Part shown: one piece after another, positions 24,100-34,021 of the stretch
Layout of the letters: each line of letters begins with the position of its first letter
How positions within the stretch are numbered: position 1 is the first letter of the stretch
Assembly (NCBI GenBank): GCA_036346375.1
Contig: CM070504.1
Coordinates: forward strand, 9,545,890-9,609,889
Source of the DNA: Guadua angustifolia
Lineage: Eukaryota > Streptophyta > Magnoliopsida > Poales > Poaceae
Length of the DNA stretch: 64,000 nucleotides
Direction: 5' to 3'
Made by a program: the position numbers and the translations under genes
Notes under the pieces: generated by a model
Databases searched by the model: none
What the model saw: the letters and a program-made list of their open reading frames with translations, nothing else
Told to the model about the DNA's origin: nothing

Positions 24100-24185
24100 G
24101 TCCAAAAGTCAGTAATACATGCACGAACGAGGACGTCCCCAGGCCCCCCGCCCGATCCACCTCTGACATCCACGGGTGACACATC
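24100..24185 (+). repeat. Inverted fragment of the accessory gene
   Basis: The plus strand reads NEDVPRPPARSTSDIHG. The same EDVPRPPARSTS sequence is encoded on the minus strand at about 25620-25670. The two copies are therefore in opposite orientation about 1.5 kb apart. Confidence 0.7.
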
Positions 24186-24459
24186 GTGGAGCTTTTCACA
24201 GATGATGCCAGGCCATCAATATGGACAAGGGCTTTTCACAGATGATGCCAGGCCATCCCGGGTGATGTGTTTCATCTGTACCTATATACTACATCAGCTA
24301 CTAGCTTTGTCACACACCTATTACCTTTACCAGATTGAAACGACAACACTCTGCACCACGCTGCTCGGCCGAGGCGACAACACTGCGAACCCGCTTTTCA
24401 AACTGAAAACGACAACCGCTTTGCATCCGCATTTCAGACTTAAACGCGAACACGCGGTT

Positions 24460-25115
24460 TCGTGCCGTTGTATCATAATGATTTTCAAATGGGAGTTCTA
24501 AGGCCAAACGATGAAATAGCTTCTGGTTTCTCAAGCCATGCTAGGGTGGAGGCTGGGAGTCCAAACCGGCGAACTCATTTGGGTTTGCAAGACAATGAGG
24601 GTTATGTTAGAGATTGCTCTGTGGTTCGAACACAGCTAGGATGGCGATTGAGAACCCATCGATCGGATCTCTTCGAATTGCGGAACTAGGGCTGCGTTGA
24701 AGTTGATACTCTGTCCGGCAATGGCTCATGATTGCGAACAGATATCTGTTCACATCAATAGTCCCGTCCGAGCAAATGATGTTATGGTGCAAAGTTGGTA
24801 GCCACGCCATTGTGTGCCATTTGGGTTGCATAACCATATGGAGATTGATGATTTGACCAGCAGATCATCCGTACACCTCCAACAAATGTTTCCACCCCAA
24901 CACCTGTGTTGGATCTGTCAAGACGTGTTCAGGGAATACCTGTTCCCTCAGGAAGCCCACCGAGCCCTCTGTGGGCAATGCCACCAAATCCTGCAACCTG
25001 TCGTGTCACAACAAATGCATTGAGGGAGACAGCGAGTCCTCAAATGCTAGCGCTGGAAGAATTGGAGTTCAGGAAGATATTTATGATTTTTGCTTACCTT
25101 TCTTGGTGAGTTTCT
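24460..25115 (+). pseudogene. Unrecognised coding-like segment, possibly captured host sequence
   Basis: Frames that look translated include SGFSSHARVEAGSPNRRTHL and DNEGYVRDCSVVRTQLGWRL (24510-24650) and a proline-rich stretch SRRVQGIPVPSGSPPSPLWA followed by SPQMLALEELEFRKIFMIFA (24910-25100). A donor-like GGTGAG follows at about 25104. A TATATA-like box lies at 24284 upstream. Frames shift between pieces. MULEs commonly pick up host gene fragments. No parent gene was recognised. Confidence 0.4.
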
Positions 25116-25231
25116 ATTTGGTTTATGGCTTTTTTTATGATGGATACCAAGGAACTAGGTATCAATTTAGTTAAGAACAAATATTCACTCAAATCGAGTT
25201 GAAGAGGACTCCAACCTTTTGGTAGAGTTCT

Positions 25232-25799
25232 TCAAACTTTTTCTTTTTTTTCTTTATCCGATGGGTCAATCAAGAGTTTATTGTCTCTCAAGTACTCATC
25301 ATAGCGGCATTTCGGGCGTAGTTGCATTCTCGAGATGCTTCTCTCTTGGTGAAGTAGCGCCAAGGAGCTTTGTACAATCCCTTCTAAGAAGTATATTTTC
25401 GTAAATGTAACTAGTTTCTGCAGAGCATACCTTTGTATCAAGCTCAATGGAAGCCATGTTCTTTTCGTGTAACTCGATGAGAGCAACAACTTCAATAAGC
25501 AAATTCTGAGAGAATTTAAATCAAATTGAAGTAAGAACAAAACTACATGCAAAAGAACAGGAAAAAGTGTCATACCAACACGCCTTTGTATTTCTTCTCG
25601 CCTCTTCTTTTGGGACCTCAGAGGTGGATCGGGCGGGGGGCCTGGGGACATCCTCGTCTAGAGGGGGGACGTCCTCATTCATGCTGCGGGAGGCCCGGCC
25701 ACGTAGATTGTGTATGTGGCTATCGTTCTTGTATTGTACTCTATTCTTGCGAAGTAGTTCATTTCGTGTAGAGGCGAGTTGGTCACGGATGTCTTTCAA
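25232..25799 (-). pseudogene. Unassigned MULE accessory gene fragment, copy B
   Basis: On the minus strand, a first exon-like frame reads MKDIRDQLASTRNELLRKN, then HIHNLRGRASRSMNEDVPPL and DEDVPRPPARSTSEVPKEEA, ending NTKAC at a GTATGA donor-like site (about 25569). After CTCTCAG comes NLLIEVVALIELHEKNMASI, ELDTK and a GTATGC donor (about 25437). A third piece reads KGLYKAPWRYFTKREASREC with a stop. The splice-like phasing is convincing but the protein family is not recognised. It shares one exon with copy A. Confidence 0.5.
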
Positions 25800-26012
25800 G
25801 TGGTTTCGGTTTGTATCCGTATTTTCATGTATGGTTTTCGACTTAGTCCGTCATCCGCAGCTTATGTACCCTATGTTGTATCCCAACTTTTATGAATTCC
25901 TAAGGCATTTCACTTGACATGGCATTATAGTTGTTCTACTTACTTCACTTTGTAATATCAATGCTGCGTTCTATTCAATGCTTAACTCTGACTTAACACA
26001 CACTACAAGAGA
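25800..26012 (+). other. 3'-tail-like segment duplicated downstream
   Basis: 25827-25890 (ATGTATGGTTTTCGACTTAG and then TATGTACCCTATGTTGTATC) recurs at 26671-26732. Both are followed by AT-rich sequence. The pair flanks the tandem-repeat gene. Confidence 0.6.
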
Positions 26013-26664
26013 ATGGCGAACAACTTAAGTCTGCATCTAAGTGACGACGACGACTTCGTGTCACCTCTACCTCGACGTTCAAGCACTACAAGAACTAGGC
26101 GTCCTACGAACAATACAAGAGGACGTCCGACATGCGCTGAAGGAGGGCTTGCTCCTAACTATGGCTATGACGATGACGACGACGACTTCGTGTCACCACC
26201 ATCTCGAAGTTCAACTACTACCAGAGCTGGCCGTTCTACGAACAATACAAGAGGACGTTCGACCAACGCTGCAGGAGGGCTTACTCGTAACTATGGCGAT
26301 GAAGATGGCGGCGGCGACTTCGTGTCACCACCACCCGACGCTCAAGCACTACGAGTTGGCGTTCTCTAACGATACAAGAGGACGTTCGACCAACGCTGCA
26401 GGAGGGCTTACTCGTAACTATGGCGATGAAGATGACGACGACGACTTCGTGTCACCACCACCCCGACGTTCAAGCACTACCAGAGTTGGCCGTTCTACGA
26501 ACGATACAAGAGGACGTTCGACCAACGCTGCAGGAGGGCTTACTCGTAACTATGACGATGAAGATGGCGGCGGCGACTTCGTGTCACCACCACCCCGACG
26601 TTCAAGCACTACTAGAGCTGTCCGTTCTCTGAACAATACAAGAGGCCTATTCCGACAACCATAG
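26013..26664 (+). pseudogene. Tandem-repeat protein with DFVSPPPRR units, one frameshift
   Basis: The frame starts MANNLSLHLSDDDD and contains five repeats of about 43 residues (129-132 bases; starts near 26046, 26176, 26305, 26434 and 26566). Each runs acidic or Gly-rich tract, DFVSPPPRRSSTTR, GRSTNNTRGRSTNAAGG and LTRNYGDED. The acidic lead alternates between DDDD and GGGD. One missing C in the third unit (near 26335) moves the frame, after which the repeats resume in another frame to a stop at 26662-26664. Alternating acidic and SPPPRRSS/RGR segments look disordered and could be phosphorylated or bind nucleic acid, but that is inference. No known family was recognised. Confidence 0.6.
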
Positions 26665-26835
26665 CCTTAGAATGTATGGTTTTCGACTTAGTCCTTCTTT
26701 GGAGTTATGTACCCTATGTTGTATCCCGACTACGGATGTCTTTGAAGTGGTTTCAAGTTTGTATCCGTATATTACATGTTAGCGTGCTTTAATTAGAACA
26801 TTTTCGTGTGATTAAGGCTGCATTAAAAAATTTTA

Positions 26836-26894
26836 GTGGCATGATTCACCTATATTACAAATTTGAAGTGGCATGATTCACCTATATTACCTCT
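26836..26894 (+). repeat. Short direct repeat
   Basis: GTGGCATGATTCACCTATAT occurs twice, 36 bases apart, in the tail behind the tandem-repeat gene. The following 26895-27130 is GC-rich and coding-like but has no stable frame. Confidence 0.7.
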
Positions 26895-27459
26895 CCACGG
26901 GACGTCTTTGGGGTGGGGCATCATCATCCAGACGTGAGGCCACCACCGACGCAGCCTTGACCTAGTCGGCGAAGACGTAGCGCCAAAGGCGACGCAGTTA
27001 GCTACTCGGCCACGCGAGCGCCTCGGCTAGGCATGAGAGGTCCCACCACCGCGCGACCTCTACGCAGCTTAGCGTACTCATGGGACGAGTGTTCGAGAAG
27101 GAGGCCTCCCGAAGCGAGGCGGCGATGAGTTTCTTTTGATTTTTATTATTGCCGGTATGTTATGTACTAAGTGTTTCATTTGAAATATGTTGCACTTGCA
27201 TTTGTATTTTTGTAAACTTAATCTTACGTACTTAGTTGTTCCTTTCATCGCCTAGGCGCTTTGTCACACATCTAGCACCTTTACTCCTTTGGTAGCACCT
27301 TTACCACGAAGACACACAACAGACGCATAGCGGCTTTTCCAAAGACGATGTGACTACTCATTGCTAGCGGCTTTACCAAGGCGACACGACAACACGCGCA
27401 ATGACTTTTCGGTAGCGATGTGACTACTCACGCTGCTAGCGACTTTACCGGTGAGACGA

Positions 27460-27550
27460 CATCACGCCATTAAATGACAACACGCGCAACACGCCATGAA
27501 ATGAGAACACGCGCAACACGCCATGAAATGACAACACGCGCACACGCTGC
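27460..27550 (+). repeat. Upstream CACGCCATGAAATGACAACACGCG-type tandem repeat (units under 30 bp)
   Basis: Three copies of a unit containing CACGCCATGAAATGACAACA lie 40-130 bases before the TATA box of the next gene. ACGACAACAC-like words also occur at 24330-24440 upstream of the other unassigned gene, so the two upstream regions may be related. Confidence 0.6.
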
Positions 27551-27591
27551 AAAGAAGAGCTGTAATTGTGTGGAGTAACCCTTACCACCAC

Positions 27592-27598
27592 TATAAAA
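27592..27598 (+). promoter_or_regulatory. TATA box of the double zinc-finger gene
   Basis: CACTATAAAACAG lies about 45 bases before the ATG at 27637, which is a typical plant spacing. Confidence 0.6.
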
Positions 27599-27636
27599 CA
27601 GTCCGAGGGGTAGACATCCAACACGGCCAAACCACA

Positions 27637-28821
27637 ATGTCGTTCTCGTCGCCTCTTGACAGCGAGGTCATCCCCCAATATCCGGATGCGATGGCGTCGG
27701 CGCCGAAGTTCTGCGGAGTTGCCCGACCCAAATCGATCGCAACCTACCGGCGAAGATGATGCAATCTACCCATGGAGAGACGGCGCGCGCTCACACTCTT
27801 GTTGTGGCCGCACCTACGAGGTAAAACCATGGTGTCCACACAATACAGGTAACACTACCATCTCATGCATCGTTCTTTCTTTTCTCAAAGACAACGACGG
27901 TGTTGCTTCTTCCAATGGATCGACGGGTGAACAGCGTGACTCTTAATTTCTACAAGCGCCACGACGCCTACCCCGCTTCGCCGAGAACTTCACCCGGTGG
28001 GAGAGGCCGCCAGGATATGTCCCTTTTCTAGATCGGCCAGAGCTCAGGGCCGGTGTGCAAGGGCCCAACCAATCGGTGAGTTTCATGCGTCATACTCTTG
28101 TTAAACTCACAAATTAGTAGTTCTAAGCAGTTCATCGCACAGGGAGTTCAAAAGGACACTTGCGAATGTGGTCAAGTCAGCGGAGGAACCTCCTCCGGGG
28201 CCACCAAAGCCCCGACGCGTTTGCGTACATGGCACGGAGGCGATGGTTGATACCGCCACGGTGATCTAGCGGACGGAGATTCTCTGGGTGCCCCTTGGCC
28301 GAGGATGAGCGGTCTTTGGTACTTCAACCGGTGGACGAGACGCATTCACCCACATCTCGAGCAACTGCATGGGATAAGCTGGGGAACAACCCTCTCCGTG
28401 GTGCCACTATCGCCCGTAAAAGCCAAACCCGAATACGCCACGGTGTTATGCAACGACCAAAGCGGGCATATCAGATTGATTGCAGGCACGCTTCCGGTTG
28501 TTCAAGGATAAGCCCAACACAAAGCTCTCGCACCATATAGTGGAGTCGAGCCAAACAGAGCGGCGTCTCGCATGTCTCGCCAACGCCAACACACAGAAGT
28601 GCGAGAGGTTCCTCTTCTCGAAGAAGAAGGGACAAGGGGAAGCAACGGCCGAGGTCCGCAACACGCAACAAATCCTTGACTCGTTATGCAGACCATCCAG
28701 GGAACCCGGTGGTATTAACATAGGGACGCTGAATCGGGATGACATGCCCATATGGGAGGGCGAAATCCACATAAACAACAACCAAAATTTAAGTCTTATA
28801 CACTCGAGACGCACGGTATAG
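27637..28821 (+). pseudogene. MULE-borne gene with two GRF-like zinc-finger relics
   Basis: It starts MSFSSPLDSEVIPQYPDAMA. A shifted frame gives GEDDAIYPWRDGARSHSCCG and then RTYEVKPWCPHNTG (27755-27850), like the first half of a GRF zinc finger. The splice donor ACAG/GTAACA is near 27848. The next exon has tracts such as RPELRAGVQGPNQS up to a GTGAGT donor at 28075, with a CACAG acceptor at 28141. Exon 3 reads ANVVKSAEEPPPGPPKPRRV and then CVHGTEAMVDTATV, a second GRF-like start, followed by LWYFNRWTRRIHPHLEQL. A final frame (28480-28821) ends SLIHSRRTV. GRF fingers bind nucleic acid. Several frame changes make it non-functional as read. The GRF assignment is from motif shape only. Confidence 0.55.
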
Positions 28822-28829
28822 GCCACCCA

Positions 28830-29190
28830 ATCGGCGGCAATTTGGGAGCATCGCGGAACCCCATGGAGTTCTTTCATAGTAGGGATTGAGCGGTGTCCGA
28901 GGACAAATCGCAAAATTAGAGCGGGTCGTAATATCACGAAAATGTATGACATCATTCATTTGTACCTAGATAGGCGAACGATCATTTGTTCCACCATGAC
29001 GTAACGATGCTTTCGTTAGTTAGTTAAATCCTTTGTTGTAATGCCCTTGTAATGTCATCTAATCTATTGCTTATTTTATCATCTGAACTTTCGGTGTATG
29101 TGCCCTTATATATGTATTGTTTGAATTTTAAAAAATTCCTCAGATCTTAAAATCATTTCAAATTTTTATGGTAATATCACTGAATTATCA
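28830..29190 (+). other. 3' tail and AT-rich spacer of the MULE
   Basis: AT content rises and no frame persists. It probably holds the 3' untranslated region of the zinc-finger gene. Nothing else was recognised. Confidence 0.45.
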
Positions 29191-29229
29191 CGAACCTCCA
29201 TAAAAAGTTTCAAAATTTTTCGACGTCGT

Positions 29230-29785
29230 AAAAGTTCCATGGTTTCGTGGCCGCGAGTGCTTTTTCCGATTTTCGTAACAAAAAGCCGGGGCAACGTCTG
29301 GCCATCTCGCCCATACGTAAGTGGTAGCTTGCATTGCGTAGGCCGCCCTTGATTTTTTTCGTATTTTTTGGACCATGCCCGGCCTGTCCCGCGGGGCTAC
29401 GAAAACCCCTAAGTGGCCACGATTTCCGTGGTTTCGTGGCCGCGAGTGCCTTTTCCGAATTTCGCAACAAAAAGCCGGGGCAACGTCTGGCTGTCTCGCC
29501 CGTACGTAAGTGGTAGCCCACGTTGCGTAGGCCACCCTTGAATTTTTTCGTATTTTTTGGACCATGTCCGGCTGTGTCATGAGGCTACGAAAACCCTAAG
29601 TGGCCACGATTTTCGTGGTTTCGTGGTCATGAGTGCCTTTTCCGATTTTCGCAACAAAGCCGAGCAACGTCGGCCCTCTCTCGTCGTTGGGTCGCTCTTG
29701 ATTTTTCTCGTATTGTTTGGATGGATCCTACACATCATGGGTCGAAAACCCTTAAGGGCCACGATTTCCACGGTTTCAATTCAAT
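29230..29785 (+). repeat. Subterminal tandem repeats of the MULE (three units of about 185-190 bp)
   Basis: Units start at GTGGTTTCGTGGCCGCGAGT-like sequence near 29238, 29429 and 29613. Each continues through TTTTCCGATTTTCG, AAAGCCGGGGCAACGTC, CGTAAGTGG, TTTTTTCGTATTTTTTGGA and GCTACGAAAACCC. The third unit is shorter and more diverged. They sit just inside the right terminal repeat and have no counterpart at the left end. Confidence 0.9.
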
Positions 29786-30046
29786 CATGATGTAATCTGC
29801 GACTATTGAGACAAAGATGTATGTCAATTTGGAATTGCAATCAGACGGTATTTCTGTAAATTTTTACAAAAATTCCATCTAATTGCCCTCGTCAATATTA
29901 AAAAATACGGAAAAATAAAAATTGAAATTCTCGAATAAAAATATTATCGATAAAAATTTCCTATATCCTTTGAAAAAATATTTTTTTAAAAAATTATTCA
30001 ACACATGAAATTATAATAATTCGGTAGAAAAACCGAAAAACGAAAA

Positions 30047-30471
30047 GGAAAAAACCGGCGCCGTCGTGTTATCTCCGTAGCAAAAAAAAAACCTAAAAAA
30101 AATTCGAAAAAAAAAACCGCTAATAAAAACGCAAAAAAAAAATTCGAAAAAATTTCGAAATTATTCCGCGGTTCGCCGCATGAATATTAAAAAATATTTA
30201 AAAAATAAAAACATAATTATTCCGCTACTCATTCATGAATATTAAAAAATATTAAAAAATTATTCCGCTGTGGGTCCGCGGAATTGGCCGAAAAAATAAT
30301 AAAAATTATTCATTGTCGGCGTCCATGAATTAGCTGAGAAAAATTTAAAAATTATTCCGCGATCCGACCGCTGAATTGTATCTTGCTCAGAGGCTATTTC
30401 TGTAATTCTTTCTCTACGGTAGCTAAATCCGTAAAAAAGTTTCGAATTTCGGCCAAAAGAGCAAAAAATTC
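30047..30471 (-). repeat. MULE right terminal inverted repeat
   Basis: This is the reverse complement of 14762-15160, ending ...GAGCAAAAAATTC at 30471. It is about 25 bases longer than the left copy because of length changes in the A-rich inner part. The final G-A of its outer end forms the second and third bases of the TGA stop codon now used by the GH10 gene. Confidence 0.93.
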
Positions 30472-33257
30472 ACGCCTTGATGGTGGCGTCTGCCTTGGAG
30501 TCCAGGTCCACCGTCTTGACGACGGGGGACTTGAGCGACGAGTGCTTCACGGTGACGTTGTACTCGCCGTGGAAGAGCTCGGCCTCGAAGACGCCCTTAG
30601 CGTCCGTCTTGGCGGCCTTGGGCACGGCCTTCCACTCCGCGATGAGCTTGTCGACGACGTCGCCGACGGGGAGGTTCTTGAACTTGTTGTCCGTGAGGCA
30701 CATCACGTAGCAGCCGTTGGCGTGCCAGGCGCCCCACAGGACTAGGCCCTTCACCGCCGGGTGCGCGAACCCCTCTCTCATCACCTCCTCCAGGTACTCC
30801 ACCTACATGTGCGTACAAGTTTGAGCAATCGCGTCGGAAAGATTATAGGGCAACCGGGTGCCGTATGTACCAGTTGGACCTCGAGAAATGAAGAAGAATG
30901 GAAATTAATGTACCTGTTTGGGTCCCTTGGTGACGTCGACCTCGGTGAGCCAGATGGGGACTTTGGCCTGTGCGAGCGTGTCCAAGGAGCCCCTCATGTA
31001 GGGGATGTTGGGCGTGGCGAAGTGGCTCTCCAAGCCGATGCCATACTTGAGGCCGCTGTTGCCGGTGTAGGACTGGATCTGCTTGAGCTTGGCGAGGTAC
31101 TTGGTCGGCAGCGGGGCCGCGTCGTTGGGCTGCTCGATCGTGTTGAACTCGTTCATGAAGAGGATGGGCTTGCTGTCGAGCGCGGCCACCTCCTTGAAGA
31201 TCTGGCCGGAGGCGTCCTTGCCGAGCTTGTCCTCGAAGAAGCTGAAGTGGAGGTTCTCGTTGACGACGTCCCAGTGGATGAGCTTGCCGGCGTAGCGGGA
31301 GACGACGTTCTTCATGCGCTTCGCCATGGCCTCCTTGAGCTGCGGCACGCTCAGCGCGCTCACCCACTTCATCTGCGCCGTCTGGTCGTCCCAGAACACG
31401 TTGTGCCCGCGCACCGAGATGTTGTACTTTTGCGCCAGCTCCAGCATCTTGTCCGGGATCCGGTAGTCCTCCTGGTTCTGGTGGAACTCCGTGCTGTACC
31501 ACTTCATCTCGTTCTCCATCGTCGCCACCGTGAACCGCGACGTGAACCACTTCTCGTACTCGGGAATGTCCAGGATCTCCTTGGTCATCGCGTTGCCCAC
31601 CGGGAACCCCTTCGCCACCCGCTCCAGGGACAGCTCCGCCTCCGGCAGCGGCTTGCCGTCGGCGTCCTGGACGGTGATCTTCACCTTCTTCATGCGCTCC
31701 TGCATTCACCGGTCCCAACCATGCACTTCATATCGATTTGCTTGGCTCAATGCTAGCTAGCTGTGGATTCTGTTTCTTTCTTTGGCATCCAACGTCGACG
31801 TTAAATTAAACGAAACTAACCTTGGTGACGGATTCATTGCGGTGAGACTTCCATTCCTCGAAGGTGAAGGGCTGCAGCGCCATGCTATCCGCCATCACCT
31901 CCGCGGTTACGTTGGTCTGCAGTTTGCCACGTAAACTTTCATGCATCGCTTAACTAACAGTACTACTGATCAGTGTAATGTAATATGGGAGTGTATAGGT
32001 ATCATCCGGATGTTTTTTTGGTTGAAATCACCCAAATCTAGAACCATTGGATTTCGGATCCAAATTCACCGGGCCGTTGGATCAAATCATAGGATCGGAT
32101 CCAAATTCACCGGGCCGTTGGATCAAATCATAGGATCGAATGTAATCGATACTCCCGAATCTCAACAATGATCCAATGGTTCTAGATTTAGGTGATTTCA
32201 ACTAAAAAAAACATCCGGTTGATGTTTATCAAATCCCATGTAATATATATGCATGGCATGATGCCGTCCCATGCATGCATGCACGGTTAACTACCTCGAA
32301 GAAGAGATCACCCTTGCCAGCGGCGAAGGAGGTGGCGCCACCCTTGAGCATGGTCCAGCAGCCGGACTGGGCCACGATCACGCCGGCGGTGTTGAACTTG
32401 CCGTCGGGGGTCACGAGCACGGCCCTGATGTCGCCGGTCCCCTTGGAGAGCTGCAGCCAAGCTGGGTACAAACGTACGTTTCGTTTAGATACTACGTAGC
32501 TTTGTCCTCGATCGAGACTCCTCCACTATGCAGCGACGGATCGATCACGACGAGATGGAAGGGAGGAATCGATCAATGTTACCAGAGAGGGCGTAGTGGG
32601 TGTCCTTGTTGAGCTCGACCTTGAGGACGGAGCCCTTGACCGGGGCGCTCTTGCTCTTCGCCATCAGGAGCTTCTTGCCGCCGGGCGACGAGGGAGCCGG
32701 GGCCTCGGCGCCGCCGCTGATGATGCCGCCACCGTACAGAGGTTTCGGCGGCTCCTTCATGCACTGCATATACCGGCGTCAAAGAGCTGCACCGGTCAGT
32801 CCGTGCTCAAGGATCCGCCCCGCGTACGTGGAAAGCATAGATGCATCGATCTATGGATGATGCACAACGAAAGAGAGAAAAAGGATGTGCTGCTTGCCTC
32901 AATATTTGCTGAATAGTCATATGGAACAGATCCAGCCAAGCACCCTGCGTCCAGAAGAGAGAAAGGTTTATATGCATTTAACAAATCTTAATTCGCATTG
33001 TGGGATTCGCAAGTCTGTAGCTGGTAATTAAGTAAATTAGAGTTTATATTTCTTTGTCACATAACGTATGTAAATCAACATGTACTGATTCATATACTTT
33101 TGAAATATATAAAGCTGCAAGTAAATAGTAATACATTCATAGTACGTGTTTGCACTTGGAAATTTCCAAATTGAAACTAATCGAAAACAACTGCGCGCTA
33201 ACCTTCAAAGAGGACAATAGCTAAGAAGAGGACCAACTTCCCTGTGAAAACCTTCAT
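30470..33257 (-). CDS. Endo-1,4-beta-xylanase-like GH10 protein, seven exons
   Basis: Glycoside hydrolase family 10 enzymes cleave beta-1,4-xylan in the cell wall. Exons on the minus strand: 33203-33257, 32898-32944, 32583-32763, 32295-32461, 31821-31916, 30914-31699, 30470-30802. Together they give 1,665 bases, 554 residues, with no stop or frame break. A signal peptide (MKVFTGKLVLFLAIVLFEG) starts the protein. Residues about 35-180 form a carbohydrate-binding-like N-terminal region (IECMKEPPKPLYGGG, WLQLSKGTGDIRAVL). The catalytic domain follows, with the probable acid/base Glu330 in WDVVNENLHF and nucleophile Glu435 in IWLTEVDV. The intron after exon 2 has a GC donor (GAG/GCAAGC); the others are GT-AG. 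The last codon is followed by TGA contributed by the MULE terminal repeat; the native TAA is visible at 14751-14753. Loss of the native 3' flank may affect expression. Confidence 0.9.
30472..30480. other. MULE target site duplication, right copy
   Basis: ACGCCTTGA, identical to 14753-14761. On the minus strand it encodes the last residues of the xylanase (I-K-A). Confidence 0.95.
32003..32218. mobile_element. MITE in a GH10 intron
   Basis: Inverted arms of about 47 bases (CATCCGGATGTTTTTTTGG at 32003 and its imperfect complement ending ACATCCGG at 32218) enclose a core with two perfect 41-base direct repeats (32056-32096 and 32097-32137, containing TTCACCGGGCCGTTGG). It lies inside the intron between the fourth and fifth exons and does not touch the splice sites. 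The superfamily was not determined because no clear target duplication was seen. Confidence 0.75.
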
Positions 33258-33310
33258 ATTTCTTTTACCACTAGCTACAACTGATCTGTGTCTCATAACT
33301 CGAATTCTGT

Positions 33311-33320
33311 CTTATATAGC
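33311..33320 (-). promoter_or_regulatory. TATA box of the GH10 gene
   Basis: GCTATATAAG on the minus strand lies about 55 bases before the ATG, giving an expected short leader. Confidence 0.65.
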
Positions 33321-34021
33321 CATGGGGTCGAGGAGAGAACAGCGGAGGAGCAGTAAGTTATATTTAGCATAGCGTTTACCAATAATTAATTGTAATACGA
33401 AAAGACAAAAACAGAAGGAAGACAGTTGCAAATGAAAAAGGAGGTAATTAATCCATACCATTTAGTGCCTAAAAAAAATCTGTGCTTGCATTTGTGGAAG
33501 CAGTCAGCTTAACCCCCGTCTTTTCTACTTCTCAAACACATGACACGTTGGTTGCAAATTGCCCCGTCAACGAGACATCCAGTGTCATTTTTCGCAACCG
33601 CACAACTTTGCAGTGTCGTATTATCTACATAATTCCGATTTCTCAAATACAACGTCACAGTTACTGAAATAGAAAGTAATATGCATGATATATTGATTTG
33701 CGTTTTTTTTTCAAAGCAATAGAAGCTGAGATATAACTTTGCCCGGGCCCTTCAGGCTTCAGCGACAGAGTATATGAGAGTACGTATATTGGTACAATGT
33801 TATTTATGTTGATCAAGAAATTAATGTACTTATATTCTTTTCCGAGTGACACCCTAGGATCCGCGCCGACGTCCAACTTTCTAAAGTTTGATCACTATTA
33901 TTTAAAAATGTTTAGGTTGGCTACATGAAAAATATATCATTAAATTTGTTGCTGAAAATGCTTTTATAATATTATAATTTTATTATTATGTATAAGATAA
34001 AGTTACAAAAAAACAACGATG
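33321..34021. other. GH10 upstream region
   Basis: AT-rich promoter-distal sequence between the TATA box and the LINE. No gene or repeat was recognised. The LINE insertion separates it from the older upstream flank. Confidence 0.5.

Larger units (their letters stand above)
14762..30471 (+). mobile_element. Complete 15.7-kb Mutator-like element (MULE) with multi-gene cargo
   Basis: The element is bounded by terminal inverted repeats (14762-15160 and 30047-30471) and a perfect 9-bp target duplication. Inside, left to right on the plus strand: promoter and leader, AT-rich intron-like region, mudrA-type transposase relic (17811-20462), plant-mobile-domain gene (20651-22725 and on), a rearranged segment with minus-strand pieces (23700-25800), a tandem-repeat protein (26013-26664), a double zinc-finger gene (27637-28820), and subterminal tandem repeats (29230-29785). 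Its transposase reading frames are broken, so it is probably immobile on its own, but both ends look intact and could be mobilised by a related transposase. Confidence 0.93.

Noticed and set aside
29188..29580. 130-codon minus-strand frame with repeated KIRKNSR and RPDVAPAFC words
   Set aside because: It is a translation of the subterminal tandem repeats. The repetition is at DNA level.
30761..31756. 331-codon plus-strand open frame
   Set aside because: It is the antisense shadow of the GH10 catalytic exon, open because of GC-rich third positions.
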